64,000 nt of DNA from Mitsuaria sp. 7 (lineage in GTDB: Bacteria; Pseudomonadota; Gammaproteobacteria; Burkholderiales; Burkholderiaceae_C): assembly GCF_001653795.1 (NCBI RefSeq), contig NZ_CP011514.1, forward strand, positions 5,700,727 through 5,764,726. The letters are read 5' to 3'. Below the pieces are notes generated by a model that searched no databases, was not told the origin of the DNA, and saw nothing but the letters and a program-made list of their open reading frames with translations. A program made the position numbers and the translations under genes. Below are positions 36,033 to 45,738 of the stretch, piece by piece. Positions within the stretch are counted from its first letter, which is position 1. Each line of letters starts with the position of its first letter.

Positions 36033-36800
36033 ATGAGTTCAAGACTGTTTGCCTTGGCGACCGCCGCCGCGCTGATGTCGTCGCTGGCCGTGGCGCAGAC
36101 GCCGGCTGCCAATGCCGCCGTCGCTGCCGCGGTCGCGGATGCGACCCGACCCGCCAAGGACGTCCAGCAGGACGCCACGCGCCGGCCGGTGGACCTGGTC
36201 GAGTTCTCCAAGGTGAAGCCCGGCGACAAGGTCATCGACGCGGTGCCCGGTGGCGGGTACTGGACGCGGATCTTCTCGACGCTGGTGGGCCCCAAGGGCA
36301 AGGTCTACGCCTACGTGCCGGCCGAGTTCGCGGTCTTCAAGTCCAACCCGTCCGCCACCGCGCGGGCCATCACGTCGGAGCCCGGTCATGGCAATGTCGA
36401 GCAGACCTCGAGCCCGCTGGCCGAGCAGCCGCCGGCGGCCATCCACAACACGCTCGACGTCTTCTGGACCTTCGAGAACTATCACGACTTCCACGACAGC
36501 TTCATGAAGGGCGCCGACGTGAACGCCTACAACAAGGCGGTCTTCAGCCTGCTGAAGCCGGGCGGGTACTACATCGTGGCCGACCATTCCGCCGTGACGG
36601 GGTCAGGTCTGAAGAACACCGAGGACCTGCACCGCATCGACCGTGCGACGGTCAAGGCGGAAGTGGAGAAAGCCGGATTTGTGCTCGACGGGGAAACCGA
36701 TGCGCTGGCCAATCCGGCCGATGACCGCACGCTCAAGGTGTTCGATCCGGCGATCCGCGGGAAGACCGATCGCTTCGTGCTGCGCTTCAGGAAGCCGTGA
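36033..36800 (+). CDS. exported class I methyltransferase-like protein
   Basis: 255 residues from ATG 36033 (AAGGAG seven bases upstream). A signal peptide ends at about residue 22 (SLAVA-Q). The rest has a SAM-methyltransferase fold: KVIDAVPGGGYWTRIFS as motif I, KGKVYAYVPAEF next, and LLKPGGYYIVADHSA as the post-strand-4 region. Proteins of this kind recur in Proteobacteria with an intact signal peptide, which is puzzling because SAM is cytoplasmic; whether they methylate anything is not established. Convergent with the quinone oxidoreductase gene. Confidence 0.8.
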   Translation: MSSRLFALATAAALMSSLAVAQTPAANAAVAAAVADATRPAKDVQQDATRRPVDLVEFSKVKPGDKVIDAVPGGGYWTRIFSTLVGPKGKVYAYVPAEFAVFKSNPSATARAITSEPGHGNVEQTSSPLAEQPPAAIHNTLDVFWTFENYHDFHDSFMKGADVNAYNKAVFSLLKPGGYYIVADHSAVTGSGLKNTEDLHRIDRATVKAEVEKAGFVLDGETDALANPADDRTLKVFDPAIRGKTDRFVLRFRKP

Positions 36801-36828
36801 CGAGAAGCTGTGACAGGAAGCCGTGCTC

Positions 36829-37788
36829 TCAGGGCAGCAGGACGATCTTGCCGATGGTCTGACGGCTCTCCAGGGCGCGGTGCGCCTGCGCGCCATCGCG
36901 CAATGCGAGCGTCTGCGAGAGACGCAGCGTCACGTCGCCTGATCGGATCCAGCTGAACAGTTCCGTTGCGCGAGTCCGGCGTTCTTCGGCGGTGGTCAAC
37001 ACGTTCCACAGATCACCGCCGACGAGCGTCAGCGAGCGATCCATGAGCAGCCGGGGATCCACCGGCGCCGGGTCGCCCGCGGCCATGCCGTAGAAAACGA
37101 CGGTGCCGCCGGTGCGCGCGGCGCCCAGGCTCTCGCGCAGCGTGGAGCCGACCGAGTCGTACACGACGTCCGCGCCGCGTCCGTCGGTGAGCGACTTCAC
37201 CGCCTGCGACCACCCTTCGGTCGGGATCACGACGTCGGCGCCGACCTCACGCACGGCTTGTCGCTTGGCGTCGGTCGAGGCGATGCCGATGACGCGTGCG
37301 CCCAGGTGCTTCAGGATCTGCACGAGCAGCAATCCCACGCCGCCCGCCGCCGCATGCACGACGGCCCAATCGCCGGGACGCACCGTATAGCTGTCGCGGC
37401 ACAGGTACTGCGCCGTCAGGCCCTGCAGCAGGGAACCGGCGGCGGTCTCGAAAGACGTGTCGTCCGGCAATGGAATGAGGCGGCTCACGTCGACCGCGCA
37501 GAGCGCCGCGTTGGCGAACGGACTGTCGGCGAAACCGACGCGCTGGCCGGGCTGCAGACCGCTGCCCTCCGGCGCCGTGACAACCTCGCCCGCCCCTTCG
37601 TAGCCGAGGATCCACGGCGGCGAACCGGCCAGGTGATAGTTGCCCTTGCGGCGGTAGACGTCGGCGAAGTTGAGCCCGACGGCGCGCATGCGCACCAGTG
37701 CCTGGCCGGGGCCCGGGACGGGATCGGGCACCGCTTCGTAGCGGAGGACGTCGGCATCGCCGAATTGATGGAAGACCAGTGCCTGCAT
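36829..37788 (-). CDS. quinone oxidoreductase-like medium-chain dehydrogenase
   Basis: 319-residue MDR-family NADPH:quinone oxidoreductase. N-terminal GroES-like domain (VLRYEAVPDPVPGPGQALVRMRA in the first 35 residues) and Rossmann motif AAAGGVGLLLVQ. No catalytic or structural zinc Cys pattern, as expected for the zinc-independent QOR branch. GAGGGGAA precedes ATG 37788. It is the second gene after the SDR on the minus strand with ten bases between them, so they form an operon probably controlled by the divergent LysR protein. Confidence 0.88.
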   Translation of the reverse strand: MQALVFHQFGDADVLRYEAVPDPVPGPGQALVRMRAVGLNFADVYRRKGNYHLAGSPPWILGYEGAGEVVTAPEGSGLQPGQRVGFADSPFANAALCAVDVSRLIPLPDDTSFETAAGSLLQGLTAQYLCRDSYTVRPGDWAVVHAAAGGVGLLLVQILKHLGARVIGIASTDAKRQAVREVGADVVIPTEGWSQAVKSLTDGRGADVVYDSVGSTLRESLGAARTGGTVVFYGMAAGDPAPVDPRLLMDRSLTLVGGDLWNVLTTAEERRTRATELFSWIRSGDVTLRLSQTLALRDGAQAHRALESRQTIGKIVLLP

Positions 37789-37798
37789 GCCGTTCCCC

Positions 37799-38524
37799 TC
37801 AGAGCGATCGCGTCAGGCCGCCGTCGACGCGCAGGTTCTGGCCCGTGATGTAGCCGGCTCCGTCAGAGGCCAGGAAGGCGATGGTCGCGGCGATCTCGTC
37901 GCTGCGTCCGTAGCGCTGCATCGGCACGCTGTCGCGGCGTTCGTCGGTCGCGGGGAGGCTGTCGATCCAGCCCGGGAGGACGTTGTTCATGCGGATGTTG
38001 TCCGCTGCGTAGGTGTCCGCGAAGATCTTCGTGAAGGCGGACAGGCCCGCCCGGAACACGCCCGAGGTCGGGAACTGGCCGGACGGCTCGACCGCCCAGG
38101 CCGTCGAGATGTTGATGATCGTGCCCGACTTCTGCTGCTGCATCGTCGGTACCACGGCCCGCGACGCGCGCACGACGTTGAGCAGGTAGGTGTCCATGCC
38201 CCGGTGCCAGTCGTCGTCGGAGAGTTCGAGCAGAGGGCCGCGGGGCCCATGCCCCGCGCTGTTGACCAGCACGTCGATGCGACCCCAGCGTGCCAGCACC
38301 TGATCGACGAGACGCTTCAGATCCGACTCGGACTGGTTGGATCCGGTGACCCCGATGCCGCCCAGTTCGTGCCCGAGCGCTTCGCCCTTGCCCGACGAGG
38401 AGAGCACGGCGACCCGGAAACCGTCCTGCGCGAGACGCCGCGCCGCCGCGGCACCCATGCCGCTGCCTCCCGCAGTGATGAGGGCGACCTTTTCTACTGT
38501 CTCAACTGCCGTACGGATTGTCAT
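37799..38524 (-). CDS. short-chain dehydrogenase-fold protein lacking the Tyr-Lys pair
   Basis: 241-residue SDR. ALITAGGSGMGAAAARRL is the cofactor motif, NSAGHGPRGP the NNAG equivalent, INISTAW carries the catalytic Ser, and LPGWIDS the PG motif. Where YxxxK should stand the sequence reads SGVFRAGLSAF, giving Ser for Tyr and Arg for Lys. It may use a different mechanism or act as a binding protein. ATG 38524 begins just before the cofactor strand. First gene of the operon with the quinone oxidoreductase; divergent from the LysR gene. Confidence 0.8.
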   Translation of the reverse strand: MTIRTAVETVEKVALITAGGSGMGAAAARRLAQDGFRVAVLSSSGKGEALGHELGGIGVTGSNQSESDLKRLVDQVLARWGRIDVLVNSAGHGPRGPLLELSDDDWHRGMDTYLLNVVRASRAVVPTMQQQKSGTIINISTAWAVEPSGQFPTSGVFRAGLSAFTKIFADTYAADNIRMNNVLPGWIDSLPATDERRDSVPMQRYGRSDEIAATIAFLASDGAGYITGQNLRVDGGLTRSL

Positions 38525-38640
38525 GGCGCGCTTCCTGTGTCGTGCCGCTGCCGGATGGCGACGGCTCACGTGTTCCGATACGCTATCAGCGCCGTGTCGA
38601 TCCGGCGAGCCCGCGCAGCTACATCCATCCAGTAGAAAAG
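38489..38640. promoter_or_regulatory. inverted 11-bp copies flanking the SDR/LysR divergent promoter region
   Basis: CTTTTCTACTG at 38489-38499 and its exact reverse complement CAGTAGAAAAG at 38630-38640 lie 130 bp apart, one just inside the SDR gene and one 13 bp before the LysR start. The second also sits in a GTAG-CTTTT-CTAC dyad. They may be LysR binding sites that allow looping; this is inferred from position and symmetry. Confidence 0.4.
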
Positions 38641-38653
38641 CTACAGTCCAACC

Positions 38654-39571
38654 ATGAATACGCCACTGGCGGGGCTCCCGTCGCTGAAGGCGCTCCGGAT
38701 CTTCGAGGTCGTGGCGCGGCACCTGAACTTCCGGCTCGCGGCCGAGGAACTCGACGTGACGCAAGGCGCCGTGGCGCAGCAGATCCGCGCGCTCGAAGCC
38801 GACCTGGGCATCAAGCTCTTCGAGCGGCATCCGCGCGGTCTGGCACCGACCGGGGCTGGCGCCGCCTACGCGCGCCGTGTCCGACTTGCCCTGGAAGAGA
38901 TCGCCGACGCCACGCGCCTGCTGCGCCCCGGCGACCGGCACGTCACGATCAGCGTGGCGCCGACGATCGCCACCAAGTGGCTGCTGCCGCGATTGCCGCG
39001 CTTCACGGCGCGCCATCCCGACATCGACCTGCGCGTCCTGGCGACGGAACGCGTGTCCAGCTTCCACGGGGAAGGCGTCGACCTGTCGATCCGATGTGGG
39101 CGTCCGCCGTTCGGCCCGGGTGTCGAGGCGCGACTGCTGCTCGAAAACAGGCTGATCGCGGTGGGGAGTCCGTCGCTGCTCGCCGGCGCGGCGGCGATGA
39201 CACCGAAGCGGCTGGCGAGCTGCCCGCTGATCCACGACGGGCACGACGCCTGGCCCGCGTTTCTCGCGCAGGCGGGCGTGGCGTCTTCGTCATCGAAGGG
39301 CACCCGGTTCAACCAGACGGGCCTGGCGATCGACGCGGCGATCGCGGGGCAAGGCCTGGCCCTCACCGGCCGGTTCTTCATCGAGTCCGATCTTGCCGCC
39401 GGACGCCTGGTGCAGGTGATGCCGCAAGTGCTGTCGCTGGGCCTCGACTACTACCTCGTGTCGCCGAAGCATGCGCGCGGGGATGTACCGTTGGGAGATG
39501 TCGCCGCGTGGCTGCTCGAAGAGGCTGCGGGTGAGGGCGGCAGCGGATCGACGAGCGCTCAGAAAACATGA
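38654..39571 (+). CDS. LysR-family regulator, GcvA-like
   Basis: 305 residues. N-terminal winged helix (LKALRIFEVVARHLNFRLAAEEL, residues 10-32; VTQGAVAQQIRALE as recognition helix), then a substrate-binding domain with SVAPTIATKWLLPRLPRF, the typical GcvA/AmpR-subgroup opening. It is divergent from the SDR/quinone-oxidoreductase operon, which it presumably controls. TACAGT ends six bases before the ATG, so the transcript may be leaderless. Confidence 0.9.
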   Translation: MNTPLAGLPSLKALRIFEVVARHLNFRLAAEELDVTQGAVAQQIRALEADLGIKLFERHPRGLAPTGAGAAYARRVRLALEEIADATRLLRPGDRHVTISVAPTIATKWLLPRLPRFTARHPDIDLRVLATERVSSFHGEGVDLSIRCGRPPFGPGVEARLLLENRLIAVGSPSLLAGAAAMTPKRLASCPLIHDGHDAWPAFLAQAGVASSSSKGTRFNQTGLAIDAAIAGQGLALTGRFFIESDLAAGRLVQVMPQVLSLGLDYYLVSPKHARGDVPLGDVAAWLLEEAAGEGGSGSTSAQKT

Positions 39572-39591
39572 TCGGCAAACTGCGAGGACCG

Positions 39592-39978
39592 ATGAAATCG
39601 ATGCCCGGACGCAGCCTCTGGCCGCTCCTGGTCATGGCCTTGGCTGTTGCATTCGTTGTGGCACGCGGCGCCGGCGCTGAAGAGCGCCTGGTGCCCGAAA
39701 ACTGGAAGCTGGATTACCGCCAACAATCGATCGGCGCCATCGTTGATGAACTTGGCGCCCCGCAGGATGTTGCGACGGCCAAGCAGTTCCTGAATTGGGT
39801 GGAGCCGACGCCGACTGGCGTGCGTCTGCTGAAGGTGCTTTACCCAGACAAATGCGAGGCGGGCGAGAAGCCATCGTCTGTGCTGTTCATCGTTCTTCGC
39901 GGCGAGGAGAAGAAGCAGGTGCACTCGAAGGTCCTGTTCGACGCCAAGCCCGGCGCCAGTCCGCGGAGCGCCCCATGA
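39592..39978 (+). CDS. small exported protein, BamE/SmpA-like in outline
   Basis: 128 residues from ATG 39592 (GAGGA three bases upstream; an ATG at 39568 overlaps the LysR stop but has no ribosome site). Signal sequence about residues 8-28 (LLVMALAVAFVVARGAGA). The mature part reads DYRQQSIGAIVDELGAP, followed by a strand and a VRLLKVLYPDKCE strand. This resembles the helix-helix-strand layout of BamE/SmpA domains without certain homology. One Cys only and no lipobox. Confidence 0.6.
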   Translation: MKSMPGRSLWPLLVMALAVAFVVARGAGAEERLVPENWKLDYRQQSIGAIVDELGAPQDVATAKQFLNWVEPTPTGVRLLKVLYPDKCEAGEKPSSVLFIVLRGEEKKQVHSKVLFDAKPGASPRSAP

Positions 39979-40014
39979 ACGCCGTCGACGGCAGAACGTC
40001 TGGAGGCTGCAACC

Positions 40015-40263
40015 ATGACACGTAGGCGAAAGCTCCTGTGGTCAGTGCTTCTCATTGCTCAGGCGCTGTTGATCGGATATCTCGGTCGCGGCGTGCTCGA
40101 TTGGGTTCTGGCGGCACATCCCGAGTGGGGCGAGCGGGGCGACCAGATCGGGCAGGCCTTGATCGGGCTGTTCATCGCCGCTGTTGCCGTGGTGCCGTAC
40201 ATGAAGCTCCACGGTCTGATCGGTCGGAATCGCGACTCGGAAAAGGGTAGCGACGAGGCGTGA
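40015..40263 (+). CDS. small two-helix membrane protein
   Basis: 82 residues with two hydrophobic segments (about 8-32 and 45-65) separated by a short charged loop, and a charged C-terminal tail. No family recognised. It follows the exported protein by 36 bp on the same strand and may be co-transcribed with it. Confidence 0.55.
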   Translation: MTRRRKLLWSVLLIAQALLIGYLGRGVLDWVLAAHPEWGERGDQIGQALIGLFIAAVAVVPYMKLHGLIGRNRDSEKGSDEA

Positions 40264-40312
40264 TGCGTGGCTGGCTGTGGCGGCCCAGGTCGGCACCGCG
40301 TCATCTCCGGCA

Positions 40313-40354
40313 GAAAAAAGGCCCCTGCTGCCTGACAAGCAGGTAACAGGGGCC
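40313..40354 (-). terminator. intrinsic terminator of the EF-Tu paralogue
   Basis: Stem GGCCCCTG (40320-40327) / CAGGGGCC (40347-40354) with a smaller inner hairpin, followed on the minus strand by TTTTTT. It lies 17 bp past the stop of the EF-Tu-like gene. Confidence 0.85.
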
Positions 40355-40370
40355 GGGAAGGCTCAGCCTT

Positions 40371-41564
<1,194 letters not shown>

Positions 41565-41683
41565 GATGTTTCTCCAATTCATTGATGAGTGAAAAGCCGG
41601 TTCGGGCCACTGGCCAGGTGGACCTCTCGGCGGGGTTGTCGGCGCGCGCGCCAGACCTGGGTGCCCGCGTGCGCGGACGAAAA

Positions 41684-41724
41684 CAGAAAAGCCTGCGGGG
41701 TGTGGGCCACCCGGCAGGCTTTTT
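41684..41724. terminator. strong bidirectional terminator upstream of the EF-Tu paralogue
   Basis: Stem AAAAGCCTGC (41687-41696) / GCAGGCTTTT (41714-41723), extended inward by GGGTG/CACCC, with T-rich sequence on either strand. It lies 120 bp before the EF-Tu start codon, inside what should be the leader if transcription starts further upstream. Confidence 0.8.
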
Positions 41725-41773
41725 CATTTCGCCTGAAGGATGGACCTCCAGGCACACGCAGGCCCGGAGGGGT

Positions 41774-41866
41774 CTACACGGACCACTCCACGGAGGGGAC
41801 GCACAGCACGGCGCTGCTTGCAGCGCGTGCGGCGAAGAATGAGGACGGATCTCGATCGGGGCTCAT
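41774..41866 (-). CDS. possible 30-aa small ORF between two terminators
   Basis: ATG 41866 has GGAG eight bases upstream and the frame ends at TAG 41774-41776. The peptide is Ala/Ser-rich with one Cys and one Trp near the end. It lies between the terminators at 41892-41929 and 41684-41724 and reads toward the EF-Tu gene. It may be a leader peptide; no homologue recognised. Confidence 0.35.
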   Translation of the reverse strand: MSPDRDPSSFFAARAASSAVLCVPSVEWSV

Positions 41867-41891
41867 GGGCCGGGTCTCCAACGGAGGACGG

Positions 41892-41929
41892 AAAAAACAA
41901 AACCCGGTGGCTTGCGGCCTACCGGGTTT
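41892..41929 (-). terminator. intrinsic terminator, distal to the EF-Tu gene
   Basis: Stem AAACCCGGT (41900-41908) / ACCGGGTTT (41921-41929) with inner GGC/GCC pairs, followed on the minus strand by TGTTTTTTC. It follows the 34-aa ORF at 41969-42073; a smaller GGAGGC/GCCTCC hairpin lies between the two. Confidence 0.8.
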
Positions 41930-41968
41930 CGTTGAACTCAGGAGGCCGAGCCTCCGGATGGAATGGCT

Positions 41969-42073
41969 CTAGGGAAGCAGTGCTGCGTCATACGCCGCGC
42001 GCAGCGAGACCGCCGCGGATGTGCGGGTCTTGGCGGCGGCTTGCGCGGTTTGAGAGGTCTTGAACTGCTGCAT
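41969..42073 (-). CDS. possible 34-aa Ala/Thr/Ser-rich small ORF
   Basis: ATG 42073 to TAG 41969. The peptide is rich in Ala, Thr, Ser, Gln and Arg. A candidate promoter on the same strand (TTGCTT, 17-base spacer, TAGCCT, at about 42111-42083) would begin transcription almost at the ATG, so it could be leaderless. An intrinsic terminator follows 40 bp after the stop. Together these look like a short transcription unit or leader. The rest of the 41565-42329 gene-free stretch holds the 30-aa ORF, two terminators and the GntR operator. Confidence 0.4.
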   Translation of the reverse strand: MQQFKTSQTAQAAAKTRTSAAVSLRAAYDAALLP

Positions 42074-42284
42074 AGGACCATCAGGCTAACACCGTGATAG
42101 GCGGCAAGCAACGGACGCGTTGCGCGCGCGCCGCAGCCGGCATGGCGCGCGCCGTGCTCCAGGCGGCCCCGCGAAGCTGACGAACGCGCGGCGAGAAACG
42201 ACAGCAACAGCAGCTCCTCCGCTTCATCCCCCCTTTTCTGCAGTCTGTCGCCCCCCGCTGGGTCAGCGTGGGGTCGCTTGCTAT

Positions 42285-42308
42285 GGTGTGCTACATCAGC
42301 AACACACC
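42285..42308. promoter_or_regulatory. YtrA/GntR-type operator
   Basis: GGTGTG at 42285-42290 and CACACC at 42303-42308, a perfect inverted repeat with a 12-base spacer, lies 21 bp before the GntR start codon. YtrA-subfamily regulators bind GGTGTA-N-TACACC-like dyads, so autoregulation of the GntR-ABC operon is likely. Confidence 0.6.
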
Positions 42309-42329
42309 GGCGCTTCTGCGCCCCGCGTC

Positions 42330-42676
42330 ATGCACAGCTGGAACGATCAAGCGCCGATCTATCAGCAGCTCGCCGACCGACTGGCGTCGCAGCTGCTCGA
42401 CGGCGATCCGCCGGAGGGCGAAGCGCTGCCCTCCGTGCGCACGCTGGCTAGCCAGTACCTCATCAACCCGCTGACCGTCAGCCGCGCGCTGCAGGCCCTC
42501 GTCGACGAGGGGCTCGTCGAGAGCCGCCGCGGCGTGGGCATGTACGTCCGCGACGGCGCCCGCATCCGCCTGCTGCACACCGAGCGGGAGCAGTTCCTCC
42601 AGGAGGAATGGCCCCGGTTGCGGGAGAAACTTCGCCGCCTGGGCCTCCGGCCCCAGGACCTGAATTGGGAGGACGC

Positions 42677-42680
<4 letters not shown>
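42330..42680 (+). CDS. GntR-family (YtrA subfamily) transcriptional regulator
   Basis: 116 residues from ATG 42330. Winged helix at about residues 8-75 (IYQQLADRLASQLLDG, then LPSVRTLASQYLINPLTVSRALQ with the recognition helix, then GLVESRRGVGMYV). The short C-terminal helix replaces a ligand domain, which is diagnostic for YtrA. YtrA proteins control adjacent ABC exporters, often induced by cell-wall stress. Its stop overlaps the ABC ATPase start (ATGA). Confidence 0.9.
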
Positions 42681-43549
<869 letters not shown>

Positions 43550-43574
43550 TAGCCCCTCTTCCAAGGACCACCCC

Positions 43575-44474
43575 ATGACGCTCTTCAACACGCTGCTGCT
43601 GCGCGAGTGGCTGCAATACAAGCGGGCCTGGATCGGCCTGGTGCTGGCACCCGTGCTGGTGCTGCTGGCGCTGGTGCCGTTCAGCCAGGTCGACGGCATC
43701 GACGTGCCCAGCCCCGAACCCGTGGCGCTGATCGCCGGCCTGCTCACCGTCGGCCTGGTGCTGGCGCTGGCCCTGGCCGTGTCCGTCTATCAGCTGATGG
43801 GCCTGGCCCGCCGCGACCAGCAGGACCGCTCGATCGAGTTCTGGTCCTCGCTGCCCGGCAGCCATGCGGCCAGCATCGGCGCGCCCATCGTCGCCCACGG
43901 CATCCTCGTGCCCGTGGTCGCCACGCTGCTGGCGCTGGTCGGCGGCGCGATCGTCGGCTCGGCGATGGCGTTCAAGGAATTCGGCTTCGCCGCGCTGCAG
44001 CAGACCCAGTGGGGCGCGCTCTTCGCGGCCACCCTGTGGCTCGGACTGCGGCTGGCGGTCGGACTGGTGCTCGCGGCGCTGTGGCTCTCGCCCATCGTGC
44101 TGGCGCTGATGGCCGCCTCGGCCTGGCTCAAGCGCTGGGGCGCACCGCTGCTCGTGATCGCGGTCGCGGCCTTCCTCAACATCTACAAGAACGAGACCGC
44201 CGCCGAGGTGCTGCGCAATGCGCTGATCACGCAGGTCGCCGGCGTCGGCCGCTCGCTGGTCCAGAGCGGGACCCGGCTGGTCATCGACTCGGACAAGGAG
44301 GGCCATCTCAACCTGCAGGACTTCTTCAACATGCTCTACGGCTTCCCGGATTACGCCCGGGAAGGCCTGCCGCAAGTGCTGCAGGCCGCGTGGCATCCGC
44401 AGTTCATCGGCGGGTTGATGGTCGCGGGCCTGTGCTTCTGGCTGCTGGTCCTGCAGCGCAAGCGCAGCCTCTGA
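43575..44474 (+). CDS. ABC exporter permease
   Basis: 299 residues with about six hydrophobic helices, a short cytoplasmic start (LFNTLLLREWLQYKR) and an amphipathic stretch around residues 200-255. The organisation matches ABC-2-type permeases of YtrA-regulated operons. It lies 25 bp after the ATPase stop with AAGGA upstream of the ATG. Confidence 0.85.
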   Translation: MTLFNTLLLREWLQYKRAWIGLVLAPVLVLLALVPFSQVDGIDVPSPEPVALIAGLLTVGLVLALALAVSVYQLMGLARRDQQDRSIEFWSSLPGSHAASIGAPIVAHGILVPVVATLLALVGGAIVGSAMAFKEFGFAALQQTQWGALFAATLWLGLRLAVGLVLAALWLSPIVLALMAASAWLKRWGAPLLVIAVAAFLNIYKNETAAEVLRNALITQVAGVGRSLVQSGTRLVIDSDKEGHLNLQDFFNMLYGFPDYAREGLPQVLQAAWHPQFIGGLMVAGLCFWLLVLQRKRSL

Positions 44475-44483
44475 AGGCCTCTT

Positions 44484-45062
44484 TCATCCCATCGTCGGGA
44501 AGGGGCTGACGCCGATGATCAGCCGGTGCAGCCCCATGACGAGCGCGATCCAGGCGACCACGCCGATCGTGACCGAGATCGCCGTCCCCTTGGCGGTCCC
44601 CGCGGGCGGCGGCGGCAAGGCGCGGCGGCGGGCCGAACGGAAGTCCAGCACCGCCCAGGCCAGGAAGGCGCCGAACAGCACGAGGTCCGCCACCGTGTTG
44701 TTGGCCAGCAGGTGGCCGAAGGCCCACAGCTTCACGGACAGCAGCATCGGGTGATGCAGCTTCGCCTTGAAGTGGTTGCGCGGCACATGCGACGCCGCCA
44801 GCAGGATCAGCGAGGGCAGCATCAGCAGCCCGGCGAGGTGGTTCATGCCGCGGGGCGTCGCCCACAGCGGATGCGGATCCAGCCGCGCCTGCCCGTAGCC
44901 CCAGATGATCAGCAGCAGGCCGATCACGGCGAGGGCCGTGTAGCTGAGCTTCCAGCGTTTCTCGCCCCAGTCGGCGAGACGGGCCTCGCGCCACGCCGGC
45001 GCGACGATGCGGACCGAATGCGGTCCGAGGAAGAGGATCAGTCCGAGGATGAGTGCCCACAT
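44484..45062 (-). CDS. NnrU-family membrane protein
   Basis: 192 residues with five to six membrane helices. The opening LILGLILFLGPHSVRI, the middle GMNHLAGLLMLPSLILL and KLHHPMLLSVKLWAFGHLLANN are NnrU signatures, including conserved His residues that may bind heme or quinone. NnrU is linked to nitric-oxide metabolism in denitrifiers but occurs widely without it. Related in sequence to NNMT/isoprenylcysteine-type methyltransferase folds. Convergent with the ABC permease gene. Confidence 0.88.
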   Translation of the reverse strand: MWALILGLILFLGPHSVRIVAPAWREARLADWGEKRWKLSYTALAVIGLLLIIWGYGQARLDPHPLWATPRGMNHLAGLLMLPSLILLAASHVPRNHFKAKLHHPMLLSVKLWAFGHLLANNTVADLVLFGAFLAWAVLDFRSARRRALPPPPAGTAKGTAISVTIGVVAWIALVMGLHRLIIGVSPFPTMG

Positions 45063-45129
45063 GGTGAAGTCGCTCCTTGTCGGCGCGGACTATGCGCCCG
45101 CCGGGAGGACATCACCAGTGGCATCCGGA

Positions 45130-45384
45130 TCAAGAGAGTCTTGTCGCGGACCGTTCGAATGCGGGCGCCGCGGGCGTGTCAGCGGACGGCAGGTCCGTCG
45201 GGGCCATGACCTGACGCAGATCGCCTTCGGCGTGATCGAGCCAGGCCATCGCGGCCAGCAGCGCCAGCACGGCGACGGCGATGCCGATCGCGGGCAGCAG
45301 CAGGCGTCGCCAGCGGTGGGCGGCAATGGGCGGTTGCGCGTGCACCGGGGGTGCGACGCCGTGCAGACGGGCGGGGGCTTTCAT
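45130..45384 (-). CDS. small single-helix membrane protein
   Basis: 84 residues from ATG 45384 (GAGGAG eight bases upstream). A basic N-terminal part, one membrane helix at about residues 26-46 and a Pro/Ala-rich, mostly polar C-terminus. No family recognised. It follows the 44-aa membrane peptide gene by 37 bp and both are probably co-transcribed. Confidence 0.55.
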   Translation of the reverse strand: MKAPARLHGVAPPVHAQPPIAAHRWRRLLLPAIGIAVAVLALLAAMAWLDHAEGDLRQVMAPTDLPSADTPAAPAFERSATRLS

Positions 45385-45421
45385 GGCGGAACTCCTCAGG
45401 ACGTGGAGGTCGCCGCGGCGC

Positions 45422-45556
45422 TCAGCGGAGCACGGCGCCGAGACTCCACAGCAGCGACGGATAGACCGCGCCCCAGGCCACCGCGAGGATCGCAAGGGCC
45501 TTCAGGCCGATGACGATCGGCGGGACGTGCTTGATGGTGACGGCGGGCTTCGACAT
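45422..45556 (-). CDS. 44-aa single-helix membrane peptide
   Basis: ATG 45556 with AAGGAG seven bases upstream; stop TGA at 45422-45424. A Lys-containing start (SKPAVTIKHVPP) is followed by one hydrophobic helix (IVIGLKALAILAVAWGAVY). Good ribosome site, good helix and the downstream small membrane protein gene support it being real. No family recognised. Confidence 0.55.
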   Translation of the reverse strand: MSKPAVTIKHVPPIVIGLKALAILAVAWGAVYPSLLWSLGAVLR

Positions 45557-45689
45557 GGTGCGCTCCTTGAGCTGGCGACTCATGGATTGCAAACGGCGTG
45601 CCAGCGCCGCGCGTTGACGCGACCGTCTGTCGAAAACACGACGTTACTCACGCGCTACCGGACTGACATCGTCGGGGGCGCCGTCGACC

Positions 45690-45734
45690 GCGCCCCTCGC
45701 GCCCCTCGCGCCCCTCGCGCCCCTCGCGCCCCTC
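45690..45734. repeat. five perfect 9-bp tandem repeats after the Lrp gene
   Basis: GCGCCCCTC repeated five times without mismatch, ending five bases before the Lrp stop codon position at 45739. Perfect copies indicate recent expansion; a likely variable-number locus. Confidence 0.9.
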
Positions 45735-45738
45735 GCGC

